Source: Aristophania vespae (GTDB lineage: Bacteria; Pseudomonadota; Alphaproteobacteria; Acetobacterales; Acetobacteraceae). From it: DNA of 64,000 nucleotides. Every line of letters begins with the position of its first letter. Within the stretch, counting starts at the first letter, position 1. Shown here one piece after another: positions 48,453 through 56,887 of this stretch. The notes beneath the pieces are model-generated. The model had not been told where the DNA came from. It saw nothing but the letters and a program-made list of their open reading frames with translations, and searched no databases. The stretch is taken from NCBI RefSeq assembly GCF_009906835.1, contig NZ_CP047652.1:1674001-1738000 (forward strand), given 5' to 3'. A program made the position numbers and the translations under genes.

Positions 48453-49150
48453 GCTGCTTTTGTGAGCATCATTGCAAAAGAAAGCAAGACTGGTATGCCC
48501 AATTTACTTTCGCCATATATTCTTTTCCGAAAGATCATTGGCACTTCGGCGATAGAGAGTGGATTTTTGGAGCTTAGGATCAAATCCAAAAGGATTTTAA
48601 AGCCTTTGCCTGAGAGTGAAGGGACTATTTCGTCAAATATCTCCTGCTTGATCATAAAAAACCCGCTCATAGGGTCTGTTATAGGGGCATGAGATAATTT
48701 TATGGCTAGTTTTATACCGGTTTTAGAAAGTCCCCGGCGCCATGCACTAGAAAGGCCTTCATTTCCCCCGCCATCTATATAACGGCTTGCCACGACTAAA
48801 TCCGCTTTATGAGCACGCAACAAATTTAGCATTGAAGGTAGGCACGCTTCATCATGTTGCAAATCGCCATCCATAACGGCGATATAGGGAGAAGAGACAC
48901 TTAAAGCCCCTTCAATCACGGCAGAAGAAAGACCTTTGCGGTTTAAGCGCAAAATACCTCTTACTCGAGGGTCTTCCTGGCTTATTTGGCGAATATTATG
49001 GATTGTGCCGTCAGAGGAATTATCATCAACAAAGATAATTTCCCATTTCACATCACAAAAGATATTTTTGATAGCTTCGACAAAAGGAAAAATATTATCG
49101 GCCTCATTGAGGCACGGGACAATGATACTTACCTCAGTCACAGCCATCAT
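48440..49150 (-). CDS. Family 2 glycosyltransferase (polyprenyl-phosphate sugar synthase-like), C-terminus in octamer array
   Basis: 236 residues. GT2 hallmarks: VSIIVPCLNEADNI, IIFVDDNSSDGT, GLSSAVIEGAL, VMDGDLQHDEA, and DPMSGFFMIK, close to dolichol/polyprenol-phosphate mannosyltransferases. It would transfer a nucleotide-sugar to a lipid carrier for envelope glycans. The frame ends KAAIKR-stop, where the last codons and the TAA come from the octamer array. Many homologues continue with membrane segments, so the C-terminus may have been lost. No TM helix remains apart from a weak LLSFAMMLTKAA segment. Confidence 0.8.
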   Translation of the reverse strand: MMAVTEVSIIVPCLNEADNIFPFVEAIKNIFCDVKWEIIFVDDNSSDGTIHNIRQISQEDPRVRGILRLNRKGLSSAVIEGALSVSSPYIAVMDGDLQHDEACLPSMLNLLRAHKADLVVASRYIDGGGNEGLSSAWRRGLSKTGIKLAIKLSHAPITDPMSGFFMIKQEIFDEIVPSLSGKGFKILLDLILSSKNPLSIAEVPMIFRKRIYGESKLGIPVLLSFAMMLTKAAIKR

Positions 49151-49239
49151 TTATTCCCTAACAAGGTTTTACACCGTCATAATAAAATATGATTTTAAAA
49201 AAGCTTTTCTTTTTTTGTCAATCTTAAGGAAGAATAAAG

Positions 49240-49266
49240 AAAAAGAGAGCTTAAAGCCCTCTTTTT
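49240..49266 (-). terminator. Terminator of the sugar porter gene
   Basis: Stem AAAAAGAGaGC / GCcCTCTTTTT with a 5-nt loop and a T-rich continuation on the minus strand, 46 bp beyond the porter stop. Confidence 0.8.
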
Positions 49267-49312
49267 CCTTTCTCATCTTACATAAGACCCAATCAGAAAG
49301 ATTTTGGGGTGG

Positions 49313-50716
49313 TTATTTCTTAAAGGACAAAAATGTCCCCGTACGGAGGCGTCTTTCGATTTCTTCGAGAGAAACACCTCTTGTTTCTGGCACAAAATAA
49401 AAGACGAAGCAGAAAGCGAGGAAATTCATAGCTGCGAAGAGCCAGAACACGCCGCCTGCACCGAGTAACTTAACCATGCTCAGCGTGGTTAAAGAGACTA
49501 AAAGGTCAATGCTCCAATGTGTTGCAGAAACAAGGCTCATACCCTGGCTACGGCAGCTAAGAGGAAAGACCTCTGCCCCGATTAACCAAATTCCTACCGA
49601 TAAGCTGCCAACGTTAAAGAACGTATAGGCCATGACTGAAAAGACAGTAACCCATGCACCCATACCATGATTAGCAAGCCCAAGGTGGAACATTGTGCCT
49701 GTTATAAGCAGGCCAATAATGGCACCAGGGAGCAGATAAAGCATGGTTTTACGACGACCCCATGCATCTACAGCCCAGCCACCAAAGGCGATAGAAGCGA
49801 CCATCGCAATTCCTACAGGAATGACAGATAAAAGAGCAGAGCTTTGGCTAAAACCAACATCAGCAAAAATTGTTGGTGCATAGTAAATAACGGCGTTAAT
49901 ACCAGTAATCTGGCAGAATAAGGCCACACCAACGCCCACGATCAGAGCAGGACGAACCCACCGCGAAAAAAGCTCGGCGTAACCTTTTTTTCCGTCAACT
50001 TCATGACCCTGGCCATAAGCGAGGATCTCTTTTAATTCACCCTCAGCTTCTTTTTTGGTCGAGCGTAAACGAACCAATACCTGGCGCGCTTCCATAACTC
50101 TGCCTTTAAGGGCCATCCAGCGAGGGCTGTTAGGCAAGCACAACATACCGATAAAAAGAACTAAAGCCGGCACAAGTCCAATACCAAACATAAGGCGCCA
50201 TGAATGGTTACGGATCATAAAGCCTAATATGAAAGACCCGAGCTGACCAACACCAACTGCCAACTGGAAGGCCACAACCAGGCTTCCACGCCGCTCTGGT
50301 GGGGCGATTTCAGCAATATAAATAGGCACGATTTGCGTGGCTGCACCAATAGCCAAACCTAAAATCAGGCGGCATATAACCAGCGATGTCATGCTATTGG
50401 CAAAAATAATTGCGGCAGTACCGATAATGAAAAGTACAGCTGCAATTAAAACTGATGGGCGCCGCCCTATTGCATCGGAAATAGGACCAGCAGAAATAGC
50501 ACCCACAAGAGCACCAACAATAATAGCGGAGGTGACGATCTCGGCATTAAAGGTTGAAAGATGGAAGTTTTCCATAAGCTGCATTAATGCAGCAGAGATG
50601 ATGCCTGTATCATAACCAAACAACAGACCGCCCGTTGCTGCAACAAGAGCAATGACAATAGTCAAAGCAGATGTATTCATAGTCGAAGACGTGCTCGTAT
50701 CAGACGATTTCGCCAT
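49313..50716 (-). CDS. MFS sugar porter (sugar:H+ symporter family)
   Basis: 467 residues, 12 TM helices. Sugar-porter signatures: GGLLFGYDTGIISAAL, DAIGRRPSVL, YIAEIAPPERRGSLV, LPNSPRWMALKGR, QITGINAVIYYAP, DAWGRRKTMLY and the C-terminal PETRGVSLEEIERR. It imports a hexose, pentose or polyol with protons; the substrate is not readable. The mannitol-type dehydrogenase upstream on the same strand hints at a polyol or fructose. The 430-bp gap and terminator between them mean separate transcripts. AGGGAG precedes the ATG. Confidence 0.9.
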   Translation of the reverse strand: MAKSSDTSTSSTMNTSALTIVIALVAATGGLLFGYDTGIISAALMQLMENFHLSTFNAEIVTSAIIVGALVGAISAGPISDAIGRRPSVLIAAVLFIIGTAAIIFANSMTSLVICRLILGLAIGAATQIVPIYIAEIAPPERRGSLVVAFQLAVGVGQLGSFILGFMIRNHSWRLMFGIGLVPALVLFIGMLCLPNSPRWMALKGRVMEARQVLVRLRSTKKEAEGELKEILAYGQGHEVDGKKGYAELFSRWVRPALIVGVGVALFCQITGINAVIYYAPTIFADVGFSQSSALLSVIPVGIAMVASIAFGGWAVDAWGRRKTMLYLLPGAIIGLLITGTMFHLGLANHGMGAWVTVFSVMAYTFFNVGSLSVGIWLIGAEVFPLSCRSQGMSLVSATHWSIDLLVSLTTLSMVKLLGAGGVFWLFAAMNFLAFCFVFYFVPETRGVSLEEIERRLRTGTFLSFKK

Positions 50717-51147
50717 CAGGGTGCTCCCTATAAAAGAACCTTATTATCTCGGAAGAGAGCCTACTTTATTTTAGTTAAAACTAAATCATCACAATTGCGT
50801 TTGTTGCAAAAATACACGCCTCACAGCAAGGAACTATCCTAGAAGAACACACCAGAGTGGTTTTTATACAACAGATTCCCGTCATGGAATTTGGTTAATA
50901 AATGTAATGAAAGAGCTTTACCCTCAATTTTCTTTTATGCGGCCCTCTAATAGGAGGTCCATAAAAAGCAAACTCTGCCTCTTTGAAATCGAAATGCTTC
51001 TATCTAAAAATTTTCATCAATAAAAGCTTTTTTGATTTGAAAAACAAAAAGATACGGCCCTTAAGACGCTAAATCTCAGGGCCGTAATTTTAGTAAAGAG
51101 AGTCTTTTTAAAAGGCTTTTATTAGCCAGTTTTACCGACTAACTTTA
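50717..51147. other. Intergenic region, promoter of the sugar porter and terminator of the dehydrogenase
   Basis: No gene. The terminator at 51053-51086 is the only structured element. The porter promoter should lie in 50,720-51,040; no clear box was assigned. Confidence 0.5.
51053..51086 (-). terminator. Terminator of the mannitol-type dehydrogenase
   Basis: 9-bp stem TACGGCCCT / AGGGCCGTA, 16-nt loop, followed on the minus strand by TCTTTTTGTTTTT. Confidence 0.85.
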
Positions 51148-52605
51148 TTAATGAGGTAAAACCTCTAAAATATTGTTATCACGAATCTGCTTGCGTGCTT
51201 TTGCAATGTCTTCGCTTAATTGTGGTGTCATCAGGTCTCGCCAGCCATCAAAAATTGGCAACTCAATAGATGCTTTGAGATCATCTGAATGAGCTATCTC
51301 AAGCTGCTCTTTTGACAAAGCAGGCTCGGAAATTGGCTCTCCCTCCTTATTATTATTGCGCAATAACTCCAAAAAGAGCGCCATAATGAAAATAAGGCGG
51401 TGCTGATCGCGTTTCCCCTCAAGGGCCTGACGCATTGTTTCTGTCCAGAAGACCTGCGTTTTGGAGGTTAAATCTCCAGCAATACGCCTAATCTGGTCGG
51501 CCATAGCAGGGTTGGAAAAACGATCAAAAATGAGCTGTTTATAAGCCTGAAGATCAACACCCTTTGGCCCCTTAAGAGTAGGCAGGACATCGTTTTCGAT
51601 AACGTTATCAACAAATTCTCTCACTTTAGAAATAGCAAGAACTTCGTCAATATGTTTTAGACCCAAGAGCCAACCTATAGAGGCAAAGACAATGTGGGAC
51701 GCATTTAAAATGCGGATTTTGGCATGCTCATAAGTACCCACTTCATCGGAGAATTCAGCACCCACTTTTTCTAGTGGAGGACGCCCTGCAATGAATTTAT
51801 CTTCCAACACCCATTGCGTAAAATCCTCAGCAACGATGGGTTCAAGATCCTGCACACCGCTTTTTTTATTCAGAACTGCTGCGGCTGATTTTGAAATGCT
51901 TGGTGTGATACGATCCACCATAGCATTGGGGAAAGAAACATTTTCCTCTATCCATGCAGCAAGATCAGGATCAAGAGCCTTTGCATAACCAATAAAGGCG
52001 GTGCGAGACACTGAGCCATTTTGACGCAAATTATCGCATGATAAAATTGTAAAGCCCTTTAACCCTGCCTCTTTGCGGCGTCTTAATCCTTCGACAACAT
52101 AGCCAAATACTGTTTTGGGTTTTGTCGGATTTGCCAAATCATGTTTGACATCAGGGTCATCAAGAATGAACTCCCCTGTTTTTTCATCAATATTATAACC
52201 GCCTTCCGTAATGGTGAGCGAGATAATTTTTGTTTGAGCTGATGATAAGTAAGAAAGGACCTTTTCCTGCTCTAGCGGTGCTAAAAGATAACCCCTTAAA
52301 GAGCCAATAATACGTCTTTTACTCTCACCATTAGGAGCTGTTTCTGTCAGGCTATAAAGACCCTGCTGTGCTTTAAAATCCTTAGCTTTTTTCTCAGGCC
52401 CTTTTCCTCTGCGTAGGCCAACACCAATAATACCCCATTCCTGACATTCGGGTAGGGCCAGGATTTTATCCATATAATAAGCTAAATGAGCCCGAAAAAA
52501 ATTTCCGACACCGAAATGAACAATAGATATTTTAACGTCTTTAAGATTATAAGACGGTACTGTAACAGTGTTAGGAAGTGATTTCAGTAATGGGATTGTA
52601 AGCAT
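51148..52605 (-). CDS. Mannitol-2-dehydrogenase family polyol dehydrogenase
   Basis: 485 residues from the ATG at 52605, which has GAAGAGGAG just upstream; an in-frame start at 52635 lies before this RBS and is less likely. Long-chain mannitol dehydrogenase/fructuronate reductase family: VHFGVGNFFRAHLAYYMDK, LTITEGGYN, SCDNLRQNG, and the catalytic Lys-Asn-His set in HAKIRILNASH. It interconverts mannitol and fructose (or fructuronate and mannonate) with NAD(P)H. In acetic acid bacteria the mannitol role is the more likely one. A large palindrome at 52662-52702 lies 57 bp upstream. Confidence 0.88.
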   Translation of the reverse strand: MLTIPLLKSLPNTVTVPSYNLKDVKISIVHFGVGNFFRAHLAYYMDKILALPECQEWGIIGVGLRRGKGPEKKAKDFKAQQGLYSLTETAPNGESKRRIIGSLRGYLLAPLEQEKVLSYLSSAQTKIISLTITEGGYNIDEKTGEFILDDPDVKHDLANPTKPKTVFGYVVEGLRRRKEAGLKGFTILSCDNLRQNGSVSRTAFIGYAKALDPDLAAWIEENVSFPNAMVDRITPSISKSAAAVLNKKSGVQDLEPIVAEDFTQWVLEDKFIAGRPPLEKVGAEFSDEVGTYEHAKIRILNASHIVFASIGWLLGLKHIDEVLAISKVREFVDNVIENDVLPTLKGPKGVDLQAYKQLIFDRFSNPAMADQIRRIAGDLTSKTQVFWTETMRQALEGKRDQHRLIFIMALFLELLRNNNKEGEPISEPALSKEQLEIAHSDDLKASIELPIFDGWRDLMTPQLSEDIAKARKQIRDNNILEVLPH

Positions 52606-52661
52606 AAACTCCTCTTCATAACTGAATGCCGCCATTATAAGACGGTTATAGGGCCACGTTC

Positions 52662-52702
52662 TTTTTTAATAATTCATAATTTATGAATGCATTATTAAAA
52701 AA
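52662..52702. promoter_or_regulatory. Large AT palindrome upstream of the mannitol-type dehydrogenase
   Basis: TTTTTTAATAATTCATAA is mirrored by TTATGAATGCATTATTAAAAAA with a 2-bp bulge, about 18 bp per arm. A symmetrical site of this size in the divergent 360-bp gap may be an operator for the dehydrogenase or the 52966 gene. The rest of the gap holds nothing recognisable. Confidence 0.5.
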
Positions 52703-52965
52703 AAGTGTCATTCTTTTCTTAATAAAGACTTAACAATAAAGATTAAATCTTTACACGGGCCCTGTTTAGCTCTTCAAAATCGTTCTGGCAAAAAACTTCA
52801 GCCAGAAAGAAAAAGCCTGAACACACGGTAATAATAAAAGACTTTTTTATTTTCCGAAATAGAAAGTTTATTAAGAAAAACTTAGAGTTTCAATGCTTGA
52901 ATTTTATTTTTACCTTCTCTAAGCTCAAAGATTAAGCCTTTTTAGAAAGCATTTGGATTATAACC

Positions 52966-53646
52966 ATGATGTTCTATCTCTGGATGTTAATTAAGTTGAT
53001 CACAGGTTTTGCTTTTATCATCGGCTATCTCAACATATCAGGCCGGACTCAGCTTTCTCAAATGAATTCGATCGATCTGATTGGCAATTTCATTTTAGGG
53101 GGTATGATTGGTGGTGTTATTTACACGGCCAGTATTCCTTTTATGGAATATGTTTATTCACTTCTGATTGGTGTTCTTGTTTTATTTGGCCTGAACTTCC
53201 TTTATAGAAAGTTTAGTGGCTTTCGTAATATAACAATTGGAAGGCCTATCCCCATTATTTCAAATAAAAAGTTTTTGCTGGATAATATTAACGACAAGAA
53301 CAATAAAATCGATATATTGAATGTTGCATCTCAACTTAACTTAAAAGGCATTATGTCTTTTAACGACGTATATTTTGCCCAAATAGAACCTAATGGACAA
53401 GTTACAGCCTTTACAGAAAAAACAAAGCGACCGGCTGCTATTGTGTGCTATAATGGCGATATTCGAGAGGCAGATCTCGAAAATTATCATAAGACTAAAG
53501 AAGACTTTCTCAATGACATGAAAAAACAAGGCATTGAGAAAGTAGAAGATATTTTTATAGCAGAGCTTCAGTTTGGCCGCTTTAGCTATGTTTGCCGCAA
53601 TGGCAAGCACATACCCTCCCTATCCAGCGGGTTAGAAGAGGTTTAG
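52966..53646 (+). CDS. YetF/DUF421-family membrane protein
   Basis: 226 residues: three N-terminal TM segments (about 5-25, 40-55, 60-80), then a cytosolic alpha/beta domain containing LDNINDKNN and NVASQLNLKGIMSFNDVYFAQIEPNG, the pattern of YetF-type proteins. The C-terminal half has a DUF3290-like partner-binding appearance. Function is unknown in general; some relatives are linked to spore or envelope maintenance. Monocistronic by context. Confidence 0.75.
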   Translation: MMFYLWMLIKLITGFAFIIGYLNISGRTQLSQMNSIDLIGNFILGGMIGGVIYTASIPFMEYVYSLLIGVLVLFGLNFLYRKFSGFRNITIGRPIPIISNKKFLLDNINDKNNKIDILNVASQLNLKGIMSFNDVYFAQIEPNGQVTAFTEKTKRPAAIVCYNGDIREADLENYHKTKEDFLNDMKKQGIEKVEDIFIAELQFGRFSYVCRNGKHIPSLSSGLEEV

Positions 53647-53959
53647 AAAATAAGCCTCCAATATATAACTCATGAGGTTCCGATGTTAAAATCGAACTCA
53701 TAAAAGCGATTTTAAAACGTGCTAGTAATTATTTAATTGAAATATCAATAATTGCTGTGTGCTCCACAACTAACATAATAAAATTATGCAGTTAAAGTGG
53801 GTCTTATTGTTAAAACAACAAAACGAATTTTGTTTTTTGCTGGCTACTCAAGGGTAAAAAGCTGCATTCTGTTAGCATTGAGATTTAACCTAAAAAAGAG
53901 CTTTGATATTAGTGCTAAATAATTATGCATTGCGGATACTTATTTTGTTTTTTGCTTAT
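53647..53959. other. AT-rich intergenic region
   Basis: No gene or RNA recognised between the YetF-like gene and the octamer array. Confidence 0.4.
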
Positions 53960-54151
53960 GTGAGGCTGTGAGGCTGTGAGGCTGTGAGGCTGTGAGGCTG
54001 TGAGGCTGTGAGGCTGTGAGGCTGTGAGGCTGTGAGGCTGTGAGGCTGTGAGGCTGTGAGGCTGTGAGGCTGTGAGGCTGTGAGGCTGTGAGGCTGTGAG
54101 GCTGTGAGGCTGTGAGGCTGTGAGGCTGTGAGGCTGTGAGGCTGTGAGGCT
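53960..54151. repeat. Octamer tandem array, GTGAGGCT x 24
   Basis: 24 perfect copies (192 bp) between the YetF-like and pirin genes. Unlike the GT2-adjacent array it does not touch a recognised gene. Confidence 0.98.
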
Positions 54152-54439
54152 GAATTTTAGAAAAATCAGACCAAGTAAAGTCTTTTTCTCTTTTTTATTT
54201 GTTTATTCACAACAAATTGTTGAAAATTATAGTGTAGTGCTTGCCTACTTACCTGACTTTCACAAACTAGTCAGACAGAAATGGCTATTTTAATAACCAG
54301 GTCAGGGTGCCCTTCTGGTCTGTCGGCTCTATGACTTTCATAATCTGACTTAAGTGGCATGGAAAAATATTTTTAATATATTTAGTCAAAATTGGTGCGA
54401 GATAACTCACCTGGTAACTAGCGGGAAAAACTATTTTAA

Positions 54440-54616
54440 TCATGCTGCGCAAAAGATCTTTTCTCCTGTAAGTGCAGCTTTTTGCAGTTTGTCTTTTTCC
54501 ATAAATCCAGCAAACAGGCTTGGGCTTTTATTGTTTTGCATACGCAAAAACCAGCTTGCCATAACGTACGCTATAATAAATAATGCCAAATTCTTTTTAA
54601 GATAGAAAACAACCAT
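54440..54616 (-). CDS. Doubtful small membrane ORF
   Basis: 58 codons, with one hydrophobic segment (LALFIIAYVMASWFL) and a basic start. No RBS and no family. The gap from 54152 to 54799 otherwise holds nothing I can name, and this may be a gene remnant. Confidence 0.2.
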   Translation of the reverse strand: MVVFYLKKNLALFIIAYVMASWFLRMQNNKSPSLFAGFMEKDKLQKAALTGEKIFCAA

Positions 54617-54799
54617 TGTGGCGGTTAGGCAGAATAAGACAGTCTTTTATGCTGCCTCTGCAAAATCTGGCAATCATGTCATTGTGAAATTTCTAAACAA
54701 ACGAATTTTGTGTTCATACCTAGTATATTCACTAGCTTAGGGCCACCTTAAGGAGAGATTACTAGACTATTTTTCATTACTGTTTTGGTTGGAATTAAA

Positions 54800-55504
54800 A
54801 TGATTGAGATTCGTCCTTTCGCTAAATTAGGTCACGCCAACCATGGCTGGCTCAACGCTACTCATCATTTCTCATTTGCTGATTATTTTGATCGCAATCG
54901 CATGAATTGGGGCCGGTTGCGCGTATGGAATGATGACCAAATTGCTGCTCAGGCCGGTTTTCCTTCTCATCCCCATAGCAATATGGAGATCATTACTTAT
55001 GTGCGCAAAGGTGCGATTTTTCACCGTGACAGCCTAGGGAACGAAGGCAAAACAGACGCCGGTGATGTGCAGGTTATGTCAGCCGGTACAGGTATCGTAC
55101 ATAGTGAATATAACCCTGATAATGAAGAAGGTTTAATTTTCCAAATTTGGATTACGCCTGACCGCAACGGACATAAACCTTCATGGGGAAATCGGCCTTT
55201 CCCTAAAAATGATCGCCAGGGCCGCTTTGTGCCCCTCGCTTCCGGCTTTGAAGAAGATCACCCCGAAGCCCTGAATATCAATACGTCAGGCAGGGTCTCA
55301 GGAGCAACTTTAAGCAAAGGACAAAAAATTGAGCATAGTCTTCTTAACGGATGCTTTGCTTATTTAGTCCCTTCAACAGGCAAAATTACGATTAATGGCG
55401 TTTCTGCCAATGCCCGTGATGGTATTGCTATTAAAGATGAAACATCTCTCGTTATTACTGCCGAAGAGGATGCAGAATTGGTTTTAGTCGAAACACTCGA
55501 TTAA
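54800..55504 (+). CDS. Pirin family bicupin (YhhW-like)
   Basis: 234 residues from the ATG at 54800, with GGAAT upstream; a TTG 15 bp earlier is not needed. Pirin metal ligands are present in PSHPHSNMEIITYV (two His) and TGIVHSEYN (His, Glu). ADYFDRNRMNWGRLRVWNDD, then a FQIWITPDRNGHKPSW segment and a second cupin (residues about 150-230) follow. Relatives show quercetin 2,3-dioxygenase activity or act as redox sensors; the true role here is open. Single gene. Confidence 0.9.
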   Translation: MIEIRPFAKLGHANHGWLNATHHFSFADYFDRNRMNWGRLRVWNDDQIAAQAGFPSHPHSNMEIITYVRKGAIFHRDSLGNEGKTDAGDVQVMSAGTGIVHSEYNPDNEEGLIFQIWITPDRNGHKPSWGNRPFPKNDRQGRFVPLASGFEEDHPEALNINTSGRVSGATLSKGQKIEHSLLNGCFAYLVPSTGKITINGVSANARDGIAIKDETSLVITAEEDAELVLVETLD

Positions 55505-55569
55505 ACTTATTCCTAAGCGCTTTTGAGGAAAAAACGTCTTTTATTCTTCCAGGGTGTTTTTTGGGTGTT

Positions 55570-56238
55570 TTAAAATAGGAAATTCAACAAATTCTCCCAA
55601 AATCCACCCTTCAGGCTTTGCTTGCAGCCATTAAATTGCCGCTGATAAGTTGAAGCTCGCGAACCCACTTTGCGAGCAACCTTAACCAGCCATCCTTTAG
55701 AGGCATAACTCCGGCGCTTATAACCGCCCCATCCTTCATGATAGGCAAGATACTGATTTGTGGCATTCCTGACCGGAACGCCATTTATTTTTTTCGTATT
55801 GGTAATGTACCAATTCATGAAATCCAGAGCATCGGCATAATTATCGCGCCTGCCAGAGCGACCTGTCTTTTTCTCATAATCGCTCCAGACTTCATCCTTG
55901 GCTTGAGGATATCCATAGGCAGTAGTGATATATCCCCAGGGGATGACCCATAAAATATAGCGCCGTCTTGTATGCACATTACTCCGAAAGCCTGATTCCT
56001 GATACATCATTGCCATCGGTACAGATGAGGGAATATTCCATTTCCGCTCTTGCCTCATGGCAGCATGATACCAGCCACGCTTTTCGCGATAAATATCACA
56101 TAAATTCCCAGGGTGAGCGGGTGGAGACGTTGCACAGGCCGTTAACGAGCCCAATAACAACAATAATCCCCCAACCTGCCCTAAGAGAACTCTATCAGCA
56201 GCTAATTTTTTGAGGTGACAAAAAAGCCGATAAAACAT
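55570..56238 (-). CDS. Lytic-transglycosylase-like lipoprotein
   Basis: 222 residues. N-terminal signal with lipobox (LLLLGSLTAC). Core resembles SLT-type transglycosylases: PMAMMYQESGFRS with the catalytic Glu, then YGYPQAKDEVW, ADALDFMNWYI, and AYHEGWGGYKRRSY. It would cut peptidoglycan glycan strands at the outer or inner membrane. It lies 6 bp after the ssb stop on the same strand, so probably co-transcribed with ssb. Confidence 0.8.
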   Translation of the reverse strand: MFYRLFCHLKKLAADRVLLGQVGGLLLLLGSLTACATSPPAHPGNLCDIYREKRGWYHAAMRQERKWNIPSSVPMAMMYQESGFRSNVHTRRRYILWVIPWGYITTAYGYPQAKDEVWSDYEKKTGRSGRRDNYADALDFMNWYITNTKKINGVPVRNATNQYLAYHEGWGGYKRRSYASKGWLVKVARKVGSRASTYQRQFNGCKQSLKGGFWENLLNFLF

Positions 56239-56244
56239 GAAGCG

Positions 56245-56778
56245 TTAGAAAGGAATCTCATCATCTAAATCGGACTCATTGCCACCTGACGGCGCATCCC
56301 ACCCAGAGGAAGAAGACTGACGTGCAGGAAATGAATTTTGCTGAGCACTGCCAGAATTACGGCTACCAAATGAGGAAGATGGATTTTCATTAAAGCCCGA
56401 ACCACCAAAATCATCACCACCTGAACGTTGGCTATCAAGCAGCACTAATTCACCACGGAAACGGTCAAGAGTCACTTCTGTGGTATATCGTTCCATGCCC
56501 TGCTGATCGGTCCATTTGCGGGTGCGTAATTCACCTTCAATATAAACCTTACGGCCTTTGCGTAAAAACCGTTCAGCAACATCAGCCAGGCGCTCATTAA
56601 AAATGACAACGCGGTGCCATTCTGTGCGCTCCTGGCGCTCACCTGTATTTCTGTCATTCCAGCTATTGCTGGTTGCAATAGTCAGATTAACAATTTTATT
56701 CCCGGTTTGGGTATTGCGTATCTCGGGGTCACGCCCAAGATTACCAACTAAAATGACCTTATTAACACTGCCCGCCAT
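56245..56778 (-). CDS. ssb: Single-stranded DNA-binding protein
   Basis: 177 residues from the ATG at 56778 (AGGGG upstream). OB fold in residues 1-110: MAGSVNKVILVGNLGRDPE, WHRVVIFNERLADVAE, KVYIEGELRTRKW. A Gly/Ser/Asn-rich linker follows, then the acidic protein-interaction tail DLDDEIPF. An upstream extension to 56841 does not align with SSB proteins. Divergent from uvrA, a common ssb/uvrA arrangement in proteobacteria; I saw no alphaproteobacterial LexA box in the 110-bp gap. Confidence 0.95.
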   Translation of the reverse strand: MAGSVNKVILVGNLGRDPEIRNTQTGNKIVNLTIATSNSWNDRNTGERQERTEWHRVVIFNERLADVAERFLRKGRKVYIEGELRTRKWTDQQGMERYTTEVTLDRFRGELVLLDSQRSGGDDFGGSGFNENPSSSFGSRNSGSAQQNSFPARQSSSSGWDAPSGGNESDLDDEIPF

Positions 56779-56887
56779 TTTGCCCCTGCTTTCAAATTCA
56801 TCAAGAGTTATTACATTATAGATTAATCTAGCGCTCTCCAAGTGTATGATCTACACCCGTTATGCTCAATGAGGGGATATTATTTCG

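Noticed and set aside
54354-54605. 83-codon plus-strand frame before the pirin gene
   Set aside because: No RBS, no family, cysteine/asparagine-rich chance composition.
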